A stretch of DNA of 55,130 nt from Catellatospora coxensis (lineage in GTDB: Bacteria; Actinomycetota; Actinomycetes; Mycobacteriales; Micromonosporaceae), in contig NZ_BONI01000065.1 of the NCBI RefSeq assembly GCF_016862635.1, positions 1 to 55,130 on the forward strand, given 5' to 3'. The notes beneath the pieces were generated by a model. That model was not told the DNA's origin and searched no databases. It saw only the letters and a list, made by a program, of their open reading frames with translations. Position numbers and translations under genes: made by a program. Shown in pieces: positions 26,327 through 34,558 of the stretch (position 1 is its first letter; each line of letters opens with the position of its first letter).

Positions 26327-26413
26327 TGGTGCCGGGAACGGGATTCGAACCCGCATGCCCTTTCGGACAATCGCTTTTGAGGCGATCGCGTCAGCCTGTT
26401 GCGCCATCCCGGC
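26327..26413 (-). tRNA. tRNA-Leu (CAA)
   Basis: On the minus strand the acceptor stem GCCGGGA pairs with TCCCGGC. The anticodon loop CTCAAAA gives anticodon CAA (codon UUG, leucine). A long variable arm (TGTCC-GAAA-GGGCA) and the T arm GGGTTCGAATCCC fit a type II tRNA. Discriminator A and a 3' CCA are encoded. The HTH-LAGLIDADG gene follows on the same strand. Confidence 0.95.
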
Positions 26414-26489
26414 GAGCTTGCGTCACTGTACCCGACTAGGCTGCCGGGTAGGCAAACGGCATTCGTGGTGTGTGGGGGTTGTGGTTCCG

Positions 26490-27101
26490 GTGACCGAGAA
26501 GCAGGCTGGTGTCGCGCGTAAGCGTGTGCTGATCGCGGAGGATGAGGCGCTGATCAGGCTGGACCTGGCCGAGATGCTCGGCGAGGAGGGCTACGACGTG
26601 GTCGGCGAGGCCGGTGACGGCGAGACCGCGGTGAAGCTGGCCGAGGAGCTGCACCCCGACCTCTGCATCCTGGACATCAAGATGCCGATCATGGACGGTC
26701 TGGCGGCCGCGGAGCGGATCGCCGGCGCGCGCATCGCCCCGGTGATCATCCTGACCGCGTTCAGCCAGCGTGACCTGGTCGAGCGGGCCCGTGCCGCGGG
26801 CGCGATGGCCTACCTCGTCAAGCCGTTCCAGCAGAGTGACCTGGTGCCCGCGATCGAGATCGCGCTGTCCCGGTTCGCCGAGGTGGCGGCCCTGGAGGCC
26901 GAGGTCGCCGGGCTGAACGACCGGCTGGAGACCCGCAAGGCCGTGGAGCGGGCCAAGGGCGCGCTGATGACGCAGTACGGCATGAACGAGCCGCAGGCGT
27001 TCAAGTGGATCCAGCGCACCGCGATGGACCACCGCCTGACGATGCGCGAGGTGGCCGAGCGCATCATCGTCGAGGCGGCGGCGGCCGAGTCCGCCGAGTA
27101 G
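26490..27101 (+). CDS. pdtaR: ANTAR-domain response regulator
   Basis: The 203-residue protein has a receiver domain with the acidic pocket EDE (residues 17-19), phospho-acceptor Asp62 in CILDIKMP, the conserved Thr in ILTAFS and Lys in YLVKPF. A helical linker (VAALEAEVAGLNDRLETRK) leads to a C-terminal ANTAR domain (AKGALMTQYGMNEPQAFKWI), which binds RNA hairpins and prevents transcription termination. In mycobacteria PdtaR works with the kinase PdtaS; no kinase gene is in the window. The GTG at 26490 gives the family N terminus VTEKQAG; an in-frame GTG at 26481 is possible. GGGGG stands 11 bases upstream. Confidence 0.93.
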   Translation: MTEKQAGVARKRVLIAEDEALIRLDLAEMLGEEGYDVVGEAGDGETAVKLAEELHPDLCILDIKMPIMDGLAAAERIAGARIAPVIILTAFSQRDLVERARAAGAMAYLVKPFQQSDLVPAIEIALSRFAEVAALEAEVAGLNDRLETRKAVERAKGALMTQYGMNEPQAFKWIQRTAMDHRLTMREVAERIIVEAAAAESAE

Positions 27102-27166
27102 CAGCTCATGTGCGCGCGCCGCGGCCGGGGTCCCCACGGTCGCGGCGGCGGGCCTACGATCGGTCG

Positions 27167-28336
27167 ATGCCGTCCGGTCGTGGCTTCGTCGCGCTGACAC
27201 TCCTGGTCGCTCTCCTCGGCGGGTGCACCCCGGCCGGGACGTCCCCGCCGCCCGAGGTCGTGCTCCGCCCGCAGTGGCGCGAGTTGGCGCTGCCCATGCC
27301 GCCAGGCCCGGCGGGCCGACTGGTGCTGCGTGACGCGACGGTGTGCGGCGGCCGGTGGTACGTGACGGGTGCGCTCGCCGACGCTGACGGGATGACCCGG
27401 CCGGTGGCGTGGACCAGCCCGGACGGGGAGCGCTGGCGGTCGCTGGAGTTCCTGGGCACCACTCACTACGGCCTGCGGGCCGTGATCTACGCGCTGGGCT
27501 GCCGGGGTGACCGGATCGCGATGCTGGGAGCGCGCAGCGGGGGAGCGCACGGCAATCCCCGGGTGACCCAGTGGTACGGCGGCCCGGACGGCCCGATGCA
27601 CGAGGTGATCGCCGGCTTCCAGCTGTACGGCGGCCCGGATGCGGTGAACGTGGCCCGGCTGGCGGGCGGCCCGCGGGGCTGGGCGATCGCGGGCAACCGG
27701 CTGGCGGGGGCGGCGGTGTGGCTGTCGCCGGACGCGGCCGAGTTCGGCCTCCGCGAGGGCGTGCCGGAGCTGGCGGGCGACGCGCGCGGCGAGACGATGG
27801 CGTACGACGTGACGCCCGTGCCGGACGGCTGGCTGATGGTGGGGGCGCTGAGCCCCGCGGACCGGATCGACCGGGACGCGCTGGCGTGGCTGTCGCCGGA
27901 CGGCGAGCGCTGGTCGCGCGTGCCCGCGCCGGCGTCGCCGGAGTATGAGGAGTTCGACCGGGTGGCCGTGGTGGCGGGCACGCCGTACGCGGTGGGGTTG
28001 CGCGGGGCGCGGTTCGGGGCGTGGCGGCTGGTGGACGGCGGGTGGGCCGATGCCGGGGTGTTCGGTTCGACGCGGCCGGGGCCGGTGGCGTGGGTGGCGG
28101 AGCTCGCGGTGACGGACGGGGGTCTGCTGGCTGCCGTCTCGGATGGCGAGATGTACCGATTGTGGCTCATGTCACCGGAACAGGGCTGGGTCGGGGTCGC
28201 TACGCCGGCTCCGCTGTCCGCGGCCGGGGTGAGCGCCGCGGGGGTCGCCGGGGCGGGCCGGCGGGTTCTGGCGTTGGGTGACGACGGTTCCGGAGCGCAC
28301 GTGTGGATCATGGACCTGCCGCCGAAGCACGCATGA
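27167..28336 (+). CDS. Hypothetical lipoprotein with beta-propeller-like repeats
   Basis: A lipobox ALLGGC places the acylated cysteine at residue 20, so the protein is exported and membrane-anchored. The 389-residue product has repeated short units in which a WTSPDGERW, WYGGPDG, WLSPDAAEF or WLSPDGERW turn follows a hydrophobic strand, at about 50-60 residue spacing. This resembles the blades of a beta-propeller or BNR-type fold. No catalytic residues could be assigned. The ATG lies six bases after TACGAT (27155-27160), suggesting a leaderless transcript. It stands alone between pdtaR and the liv operon. Confidence 0.75.
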   Translation: MPSGRGFVALTLLVALLGGCTPAGTSPPPEVVLRPQWRELALPMPPGPAGRLVLRDATVCGGRWYVTGALADADGMTRPVAWTSPDGERWRSLEFLGTTHYGLRAVIYALGCRGDRIAMLGARSGGAHGNPRVTQWYGGPDGPMHEVIAGFQLYGGPDAVNVARLAGGPRGWAIAGNRLAGAAVWLSPDAAEFGLREGVPELAGDARGETMAYDVTPVPDGWLMVGALSPADRIDRDALAWLSPDGERWSRVPAPASPEYEEFDRVAVVAGTPYAVGLRGARFGAWRLVDGGWADAGVFGSTRPGPVAWVAELAVTDGGLLAAVSDGEMYRLWLMSPEQGWVGVATPAPLSAAGVSAAGVAGAGRRVLALGDDGSGAHVWIMDLPPKHA

Positions 28337-28411
28337 TACTCGCAGGTCACCGGGGGGTACGCCCGAATGGTGCTGCTCACGTAACGGTTGGGTCAACCCT
28401 TAGGCGAGCTC

Positions 28412-28439
28412 TTACCGATCCGGGTGTGAGTCGTATAAC
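28412..28439 (+). promoter_or_regulatory. Likely promoter of the liv operon
   Basis: TTACCG (28412-28417) and TATAAC (28434-28439) are separated by 16 bp, about 100 bases before the livK start. A short hairpin GGTTG/CAACC lies just upstream (28386-28398) and may end transcription of the lipoprotein gene. Confidence 0.5.
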
Positions 28440-28536
28440 GTCCCTGGCCAGATCGTGGTTCACGATCTGTTCCGGTCCTGCTGCCCGCACAGTCGCGGCG
28501 ACGGGTCCGGATCTCGGATGGAGGAGGGTTCTAGCC

Positions 28537-29700
28537 TTGAGGCAACGACTCGCGCGGGTGCTCGGAGGCGTCGCCATTCTGGCGCTCGTCGCCGGTGGCG
28601 CCGCCGCATGCAAGAAGGAAGAGCCGACGACGCCTGGTGGCTCGACGGTCTCGGGTCTGAAGATCGGTTTCTTCGGCGCCCTCACCGGTGACGCCGCTGG
28701 TCTCGTGACCCCGGGCAAGAACGGCGCTGAGCTCGCGATCGCCGAGTACAACGCCGCCAACCCGGGTGCCAACGTCACCCTGGTGCCGTTCGACTCGCAG
28801 GGCTCCGGCGACAAGGCCGCCCCGCTGGCGACCGCCGCCGTCGCGGACGAGAAGATCATCGGCATCGTCGGCCCGGCGTTCTCGGGTGAGTCCGAGGTCG
28901 CCAACCCGATCTTCGACAAGGCCGGCATGCCGATCATCACCCAGTCGGCCACCCGGCCGAGCCTGAGCGGCAAGGGCTGGAAGATCTTCCACCGCGGCGT
29001 CGGCAACGACCTGTCGCAGGGCCCGGCCATCGGCCGTTACCTGAAGGACGTCGCCAAGGCGGAGAAGGTCTTCCTCGTCGACGACCAGTCCGCGTACGGC
29101 ACCGGCCTGCGTGACGAGGTCGAGAAGATCCTCGGCGCCGCCGTCGTCGGCAAGGACAAGGTCACCGAGAAGCAGGTCGAGTTCGGCCCGGTCGTGACGG
29201 CCGTCAAGAACAGCGGCGCGACCGCGGTGTTCTACGGTGGTTACACCCCGGAGGCCGCCCCGTTCCTGAAGCAGCTGCGTGCCGGTGGCTACAAGGGCAC
29301 CTTCATCGGTGGCGACGGCCTCTACGACGCCAACATGCTGAGCGTTACCGGCAAGGCTGACGTCGAGGGCGCGGTCGTGACCTGCCCGTGCGGCCCGGCC
29401 ACCGCGGCCAAGGGCAACTTCGTGGCCGACTTCAAGGCCAAGTTCGGCACCGACCCGGGCGTGTACGCCGACGTCGCGTACGACCTGACGAAGGTCTTCC
29501 TCGAGGGCTTCAAGGCCGGCAAGACCACGCGCGCCGACATGCAGGCGTTCCTGGGCACCTACAACGGGGTCGGCACCGCCACCGGTGTGACCTACAAGTG
29601 GGAGGCCAACGGCGAGCTGGACCCGGCGCAGGTGTCGATCTGGGCGTTCGTCGCCAAGGACGGCGCGTGGGCGAACCCGCAGCAGCTCCCGAAGAGCTGA
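28537..29700 (+). CDS. livK: Branched-chain amino acid ABC transporter, binding lipoprotein
   Basis: The 387-residue protein is a periplasmic-binding type I (LivK-like) receptor. A signal peptide ends in the lipobox GGAAAC, with the lipid-bearing Cys25. The mature part starts LKIGFFGALTGDAAGLV, has the family's ligand-pocket regions FDSQGSGDKAAP, GIVGPAFSGE and QSATRPSLS, and FLVDDQSAYGTGL in the second lobe. The TTG start is supported by GGAGGAGGG nine bases upstream. Two close cysteines (TCPCGP) may form a disulfide. It leads the livHMGF genes; a terminator-like hairpin follows it, allowing more receptor than membrane parts. Confidence 0.93.
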   Translation: MRQRLARVLGGVAILALVAGGAAACKKEEPTTPGGSTVSGLKIGFFGALTGDAAGLVTPGKNGAELAIAEYNAANPGANVTLVPFDSQGSGDKAAPLATAAVADEKIIGIVGPAFSGESEVANPIFDKAGMPIITQSATRPSLSGKGWKIFHRGVGNDLSQGPAIGRYLKDVAKAEKVFLVDDQSAYGTGLRDEVEKILGAAVVGKDKVTEKQVEFGPVVTAVKNSGATAVFYGGYTPEAAPFLKQLRAGGYKGTFIGGDGLYDANMLSVTGKADVEGAVVTCPCGPATAAKGNFVADFKAKFGTDPGVYADVAYDLTKVFLEGFKAGKTTRADMQAFLGTYNGVGTATGVTYKWEANGELDPAQVSIWAFVAKDGAWANPQQLPKS

Positions 29701-29737
29701 TCTTTCCCGATCGGCAAGTGTTTCGCAGTTGATACCC

Positions 29738-29778
29738 GGTGCGGCCGGAGGTTCCCCCTTCCGGCCGCACCCGGCTTT
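29738..29778 (+). terminator. Partial terminator between livK and livH
   Basis: Perfect 12-bp arms GGTGCGGCCGGA / TCCGGCCGCACC, 10-base loop, then CGGCTTTT. It is placed within the operon, so it probably lets only part of the transcripts continue into livHMGF. Confidence 0.7.
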
Positions 29779-29801
29779 TCAGAACCCTTTCGGGAGCCCC
29801 C

Positions 29802-30752
29802 GTGAATTTCGATGACCTGATCCAGGGTTTCCCTGATCTGACGACCACCGGATTGGCCCAAGGGTCGATCTACGCGCTGGTGGCGCTCGGATACACCCTG
29901 GTCTACGGCGTCCTGCGCCTGATCAACTTCGCCCACTCCGAGGTCTTCATGTTCGGCACCTTCGCCGCGCTGTGGACCTGGGGGATCATGGGCTACGACA
30001 GCAACTCCACCCGCCCGGACCTGGGCACCGCACTGTTGCTGATCCTCGTCTCGCTGGTGGTCGCCTCACTGTTCTCCGGTGGTGTGGCGATGGCGGTCGA
30101 GGCGGTGGCCTACCGGCCGCTGCGTAAGCGCAACGCCCCACCCCTTGTCTTTCTGATCAGCGCCATCGGCGCGTCGTTCGTGCTCGCCGAGCTGATGGGC
30201 GCGTTCACCGAGCGCCGCCAGCAGGGCATCCCGGGCCTGCTGCCGGGTGAGCCGCTGTTCTCCGCCGGCGGCTGGACGGTCTACCCGCTGCAGCTGATGA
30301 CCTTCGTGGTCGCGCTCGCCGTGATGTTCGGCCTGGACTGGTTCGTGGCCAAGACCCGCTTCGGCCGGGGTATCCGCGCCGTCGCGCAGGACGCCGACAC
30401 CGCCGCCCTGATGGGTGTGAACAAGGGGCGCGTGATCGCGCTCGTGTTCCTGCTCGGCGGCCTGCTGGCCGGCGTCGCCGCGGTGTTCTACAGCATGAAG
30501 CAGGGCAACACGCGGTTCAACGTGGGCTTCCTGATCGGTCTGAAGGCGTTCTCCGCCGCGGTGCTCGGCGGTATCGGCAACCTGCGCGGCGCGCTGGTCG
30601 GCGGTCTGCTGCTGGGCCTGGTCGAGTCGTACGGCGCGGCGCTGTTCGGCTCGAACTGGACCAACGTCATCGCGTTCGTGGTGCTGCTCGTCCTGCTGAT
30701 GTTCCGCCCCACCGGTCTGCTGGGAGAATCGCTGGGGAGGGCCCGCGCATGA
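29802..30752 (+). CDS. livH: Branched-chain amino acid ABC permease LivH
   Basis: The 316-residue membrane permease has eight or more hydrophobic helices. Family motifs are GLAQGSIYALVALGYTLVYG near the N terminus, RLINFAHSEVFMFG, YRPLRKRNAPPL, and the ATPase-contact loop GRGIRAVAQDADTAALMGVN. The C-terminal AAVLGGIGNLRGALVGGLLLG is typical. The GTG at 29802 has CGGGAG before it. The last codons overlap livM (ATGA), so both permeases are produced together. Confidence 0.93.
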   Translation: MNFDDLIQGFPDLTTTGLAQGSIYALVALGYTLVYGVLRLINFAHSEVFMFGTFAALWTWGIMGYDSNSTRPDLGTALLLILVSLVVASLFSGGVAMAVEAVAYRPLRKRNAPPLVFLISAIGASFVLAELMGAFTERRQQGIPGLLPGEPLFSAGGWTVYPLQLMTFVVALAVMFGLDWFVAKTRFGRGIRAVAQDADTAALMGVNKGRVIALVFLLGGLLAGVAAVFYSMKQGNTRFNVGFLIGLKAFSAAVLGGIGNLRGALVGGLLLGLVESYGAALFGSNWTNVIAFVVLLVLLMFRPTGLLGESLGRARA

Positions 30753-31951
30753 CGACCGAGACTGTCAAGAAGCAGCGCTGGAAGCTGAACCTGCGGGACC
30801 GCTTCCAGGATCTGCCCAAGCCGGCGCGGATCGCCGCGATGGTGGTCTTCGTGGTGCTGCTGTACCTGCTGCCGACGAAGGCGTTCTACGAGAACCTGGG
30901 CTTCCCGATCCCGGTGGGCAGCGGTTACCTGCCGTTCTACACGACCGGCTCGGACATGGCCGGTGTGCTGTTCCAGTGCGGGTACTACATCCTGCTGGCG
31001 CTGGGCCTGAACGTGGTGCTCGGTTACGCGGGTCTGCTCGACCTGGGCTTCTTCGGCTTCTTCGCGGTGGGCGCCTACACGGTGGCGCTGCTGACGTCGC
31101 CGGAGAGCAAGCTGATCACGGAGTACAACTGGCTGGAGAGCCCGTGGCCGTGGCTGGTGACGGTGCCGATCGCGATCGCGCTGGCGATGCTGTCGGGTGT
31201 GCTGCTGGGCTGGCCGACGCTGCGGTTGCGCGGTGACTACCTGGCGATCGTGACGCTGGGCTTCGCCGAGATCATCCGGATCGTGGCGAAGAACCAGGAC
31301 TGGATCCTCAACGGCGACCGGGGCATCCCGAGCGTCGGGCACCCGCCGGGCACCTGGCCGGACGGCGAGGCGATCTTCGACCTGGAGTTCACGCCGTACT
31401 ACTGGCTCGTGCTGACGGTGATCATCGCGGTCATCTTCCTGATCCGGAACCTGGCCAACAGCCGGGTGGGCCGGGCGTGGGTGGCCATCCGCGAGGACGA
31501 GGACGCGGCCGAGCTGATGGGCGTGCCGACGTTCAAGTTCAAGCTGTGGGCGTTCGCGATCGGTGCGGCGATCGGCGGCCTGTCCGGTTCGCTGTGGGCG
31601 GGTCAGGCGAACTTCGTCAACTCGAACACGTTCAGCCTGGAGAACTCGATCCTGGTGCTGGCGGCGGTGCTGCTGGGCGGTGCGGGCAGCATCGGCGGCG
31701 CGATCCTGGGCGGCTTCATCGTCATCTACCTGCCGGAGTGGCTGCGCTCGGTCGGTGACGTGTTCGGCTGGCCGACGCAGGTGGAGATCGCGGGCATCCA
31801 CATCGACGTCAGCCCGACGTCGCTGCGGTTCGTGATCTTCGGCGCGCTGCTGATCGTCGTGATGATCTACCGCCCCCAGGGCCTGTGGCCCAACCGCCGC
31901 CGCGCGGCGGAGCTCAAGGACCGGCAGAAGGAGGTGGCCCCCGTTGAGTGA
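30749..31951 (+). CDS. livM: Branched-chain amino acid ABC permease LivM
   Basis: The 400-residue second permease has about ten helices. LNVVLGYAGLLDLGFFGFFA, WPTLRLRGDYLAIVTLGFAEI and the ATPase-contact segment GRAWVAIREDEDAAELMGV are the hallmarks of LivM. An insert after NQDWILNGDRGIP forms an external loop. It partners with LivH in the membrane. The start overlaps livH by 4 bp and the end overlaps livG by 8 bp, so the whole set is translationally coupled. Confidence 0.93.
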   Translation: MTTETVKKQRWKLNLRDRFQDLPKPARIAAMVVFVVLLYLLPTKAFYENLGFPIPVGSGYLPFYTTGSDMAGVLFQCGYYILLALGLNVVLGYAGLLDLGFFGFFAVGAYTVALLTSPESKLITEYNWLESPWPWLVTVPIAIALAMLSGVLLGWPTLRLRGDYLAIVTLGFAEIIRIVAKNQDWILNGDRGIPSVGHPPGTWPDGEAIFDLEFTPYYWLVLTVIIAVIFLIRNLANSRVGRAWVAIREDEDAAELMGVPTFKFKLWAFAIGAAIGGLSGSLWAGQANFVNSNTFSLENSILVLAAVLLGGAGSIGGAILGGFIVIYLPEWLRSVGDVFGWPTQVEIAGIHIDVSPTSLRFVIFGALLIVVMIYRPQGLWPNRRRAAELKDRQKEVAPVE

Positions 31952-32723
31952 GCGTAAAGCTCTGCTGGAGGTCGACAACGTCACGCTGCGCTTCGGCGGC
32001 GTGGTGGCGCTGAACCAGGTCGACTTCACCCTCTACGAGGGCGAGATCCTCGGCCTGATCGGCCCGAACGGCGCCGGCAAGACCACCTGCTTCAATGCGA
32101 TGACGGGCGTGTACCTGCCGACCGAGGGCCAGATCCGGTTCAAGGGCGAGCAGGTCAGCGGTAAGAAGCGCAACAAGATCACGAAGATGGGCATGGCTCG
32201 CACGTTCCAGAACATCCGTCTCTTCCCGGAGATGACGGCGCTGGAGAACGTGCTGGTCGGCGCGGACGCGCACAACAGCACCAGCGTGCCGACGGCGCTG
32301 CTGCGGCTGCCCAAGCACTGGCGCGAGGAGCGGCAGAGCAAGGCGCGGGCGCTGGAGCTGCTCGACTTCGTGGGCATCACGGGTCGCAGCGACGACCTGG
32401 CCCGCAACCTGTCCTACGGTGACCAGCGGCGGCTGGAGATCGCCCGCGCGCTGGCCACCAACCCCGCGCTGCTGTGCCTGGACGAGCCGGCCGCCGGCTT
32501 CAACCCGGCGGAGAAGGTGGCGCTGCTCGAGCTGATCAAGAAGATCCGTGACTCGGGCGTGACCGTGCTGCTCATCGAGCACGACATGCGGCTGGTCATG
32601 GGTGTGACGGACCGGATCGTCGTGCTCGAGTTCGGCAGGAAGATCGCTGAGGGTACTCCCGAGGAAGTGCGGGACAACCCGAAGGTGGTCGCGGCGTACC
32701 TGGGAGTTCCCGATGCTGCTTGA
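31944..32723 (+). CDS. livG: Branched-chain amino acid ABC ATPase LivG
   Basis: The 259-residue ATPase has Walker A GPNGAGKTT (residues 40-48), the Q loop in ARTFQNIRLF, signature LSYGDQRRLEIARAL and Walker B LLCLDEPAAGFNP, followed by H in LLIEHDM. The LivG-specific NP-x-E motif (AGFNPAEK) after Walker B is present. A TTG start overlapping the livM stop is chosen because AAGGAGG lies nine bases upstream. It pairs with LivF to power the importer. Confidence 0.94.
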   Translation: MSERKALLEVDNVTLRFGGVVALNQVDFTLYEGEILGLIGPNGAGKTTCFNAMTGVYLPTEGQIRFKGEQVSGKKRNKITKMGMARTFQNIRLFPEMTALENVLVGADAHNSTSVPTALLRLPKHWREERQSKARALELLDFVGITGRSDDLARNLSYGDQRRLEIARALATNPALLCLDEPAAGFNPAEKVALLELIKKIRDSGVTVLLIEHDMRLVMGVTDRIVVLEFGRKIAEGTPEEVRDNPKVVAAYLGVPDAA

Positions 32724-33423
32724 GATCGATGACATCACGCTGCACTACGGGCGGATCCAGGCGCTGCACGGCATCAGCCTGCACGTCAACGAGGGCGAGA
32801 TCGTCGCGCTGATCGGCGCGAACGGCGCCGGCAAGTCGACCATCATGCGGGCCATCTCCGGCCTGCGGGCGGTCTCGCGGGGCGCGATCCGGTTCAACGG
32901 CGAGGACATCAGCAAGGTCCGGGCGGACCTGCGGGTGGCTCGCGGCATCTGCCAGGCGCCGGAGGGCCGGGGCGTGTTCCCGGGTATGACGGTGCAGGAG
33001 AACCTGGAGATGGGCGCGTACATCCGGCGCGACCACGCGGCGATCGCGCAGGACATGGAGCGGGTCTTCGGCCTGTTCCCGCGCCTGCTGGAGCGGCGCA
33101 AGCAGGCCGGCGGCACGCTGTCCGGCGGCGAGCAGCAGATGCTCGCCGTGGGCCGCGCGCTGATGGCCCGCCCGAAGCTGCTCCTGCTCGACGAGCCGTC
33201 GATGGGTCTCGCTCCGATGATCATCCAGCAGATCTTCACGATCATCACGGAGATCAACCAGCAGGGCACCACGGTGCTCCTGGTGGAGCAGAACGCCCAG
33301 CAGGCCCTCTCCCGCGCCCACCGCGCGTACGTCCTGGAGACCGGCAACATCGTCAAGGAGGGCACGGGCGCCGACCTGCTGCACGACCCGGCAGTCAAAG
33401 CCGCCTACCTCGGCGTCGCCTAA
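32713..33423 (+). CDS. livF: Branched-chain amino acid ABC ATPase LivF
   Basis: The 236-residue ATPase has Walker A GANGAGKST (residues 35-43), Q loop in GICQAPEGRGVF, signature LSGGEQQMLAVGRALM and Walker B LLLLDEPSMGLAP, all as in LivF. H in LVEQNAQQAL replaces the usual switch His position with Gln-Asn, a normal LivF variation (LVEQN). It overlaps livG by 11 bp and ends the operon; a strong hairpin follows 28 bases after the stop. Confidence 0.94.
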   Translation: MLLEIDDITLHYGRIQALHGISLHVNEGEIVALIGANGAGKSTIMRAISGLRAVSRGAIRFNGEDISKVRADLRVARGICQAPEGRGVFPGMTVQENLEMGAYIRRDHAAIAQDMERVFGLFPRLLERRKQAGGTLSGGEQQMLAVGRALMARPKLLLLDEPSMGLAPMIIQQIFTIITEINQQGTTVLLVEQNAQQALSRAHRAYVLETGNIVKEGTGADLLHDPAVKAAYLGVA

Positions 33424-33450
33424 CTCCCTCCCCACCCTCGCAACACCCCG

Positions 33451-33491
33451 ACGGCCCCGGCCCGGACCCCACAGGTCCGCACCGGGGCCGT
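33451..33491. terminator. Terminator hairpin after livF
   Basis: Arms ACGGCCCCGG and CCGGGGCCGT, with an inner stem GGACC/GGTCC, form a long GC-rich hairpin 28 bases after the livF stop. A family B repeat follows ten bases later. Confidence 0.8.
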
Positions 33492-33500
33492 CCCCGTTGC

Positions 33501-33575
33501 CGACGATCTTGCGCGAACTGTGGGTACGACACGGGCAGACGTCGCGAAAAGGCAACAGTTCGCGCAAGATCGTCG
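33501..33575. repeat. Family B GATC inverted repeat, copy 2
   Basis: Perfect 21-bp arms (33501-33521 and 33555-33575), which begin CGACGATCTTGCGCGAACTG, enclose a 33-base core starting GGGTACGACACG. Length and layout match copy 1 at 23763. Confidence 0.9.
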
Positions 33576-33673
33576 GGATCTTCGTGAAGGGCCGCGTCGG
33601 TGGGGATTTGGGGCGGGTGGTTGCTTGCTTTGGGTTACCGTGAATCATCACACGGTGCGCAAAGGGGATGGAC

Positions 33674-34555
33674 GTGCTCAAGACGCTGATTCCGGTCGGG
33701 GTGATAGCGATCGCGCTGGCCGCGGGCGGTTGTGGCGGCGGGGGTGAGCCGGCCGGATCCCCTAGTGCCGCGCCCAGTGTGTCGGTGAATCCGACGCTGG
33801 CGGCTATGGTGCCGGACGCGATCAAGGCTGACGGGAAGATCCTGGTGGGCGTCGACGCGACGTACGCCCCGAACGAGTTCCTCGCCCCGGACGGGTCCAC
33901 CGTGGTCGGGTTCGACGTGGACCTGTTCAAGGCCGTCGCGCAGACCCTCGGGCTGACCGCCGAGTTCCAGCCGGCCACCTTCGGCGACATCATCCCGGGT
34001 GTCGGGTCCGGCAAGTACGAGGTCGGCGTCTCCTCGTTCACCGTCAACGACGAGCGCAAGAAGCAGGCCCAGATGGTCACCTACTTCAGCGCCGGCACCC
34101 AGTGGGCGACCAAGACCGGCAACCCGGCCGGGATCAACCCCGACGACCCGTGCGGCAAGCGCATCGCGGTGCAGAAGGACACGGTCCAGTTCGAGGACAT
34201 CACCAAGCGCTCCGAGGCGTGCGTCGCCGCGGGCAAGCCCGCCGTGACCATCCAGCCGTACGCGGGTCAGGACCAGGTCGCCAGCTCGGTGGTGTCCGGC
34301 AAGGACGACGCCATGCTCGCCGACTCGCCAGTCGCGGCGTACGCGGTCAAGCAGTCCAACGGCCAGCTGGAGCTGCTCGGCGGCATCTACGACTCGGCCC
34401 CGTACGGCTACGTGGTCAGCAACAACCAGGCGGAGTTCGCCAAGGCGCTGCAGGGCGCGGTCGACGAGCTGATCAAGAACGGGACGTACGAGAAGATCCT
34501 CAGCAACTGGGGCGTGCAGGCGGGCGCCGTGCCCAGCGCGCAGATCAACCCGTAG
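33674..34555 (+). CDS. Polar amino acid ABC transporter, binding lipoprotein
   Basis: The 293-residue protein is a family 3 solute receptor. A short signal peptide ends in ALAAGGC with the lipid-bearing Cys20. The mature part has the ligand lobes ILVGVDATYAPNEF, VVGFDVDLFKAVAQTLG, GKYEVGVSSFTVNDERKKQ and, at the C-terminus, NGTYEKILSNWGV, typical of receptors for glutamate, glutamine or cystine. The GTG at 33674 is preferred over the ATG at 33668 because AAAGGGG would touch the ATG. It leads a three-gene importer with the permease and ATPase that follow. Confidence 0.92.
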   Translation: MLKTLIPVGVIAIALAAGGCGGGGEPAGSPSAAPSVSVNPTLAAMVPDAIKADGKILVGVDATYAPNEFLAPDGSTVVGFDVDLFKAVAQTLGLTAEFQPATFGDIIPGVGSGKYEVGVSSFTVNDERKKQAQMVTYFSAGTQWATKTGNPAGINPDDPCGKRIAVQKDTVQFEDITKRSEACVAAGKPAVTIQPYAGQDQVASSVVSGKDDAMLADSPVAAYAVKQSNGQLELLGGIYDSAPYGYVVSNNQAEFAKALQGAVDELIKNGTYEKILSNWGVQAGAVPSAQINP

Positions 34556-34558
34556 ACC

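Noticed and set aside
26166-26489. N-terminal extension of PdtaR through the tRNA region
   Set aside because: The upstream open frame runs across tRNA-Leu and the LAGLIDADG gene start on the other strand, and family members begin at the GTG at 26490.
28386-28398. Attenuator or riboswitch in the liv leader
   Set aside because: Only a small 5-bp hairpin lies upstream of the promoter; no conserved leader structure was recognised.
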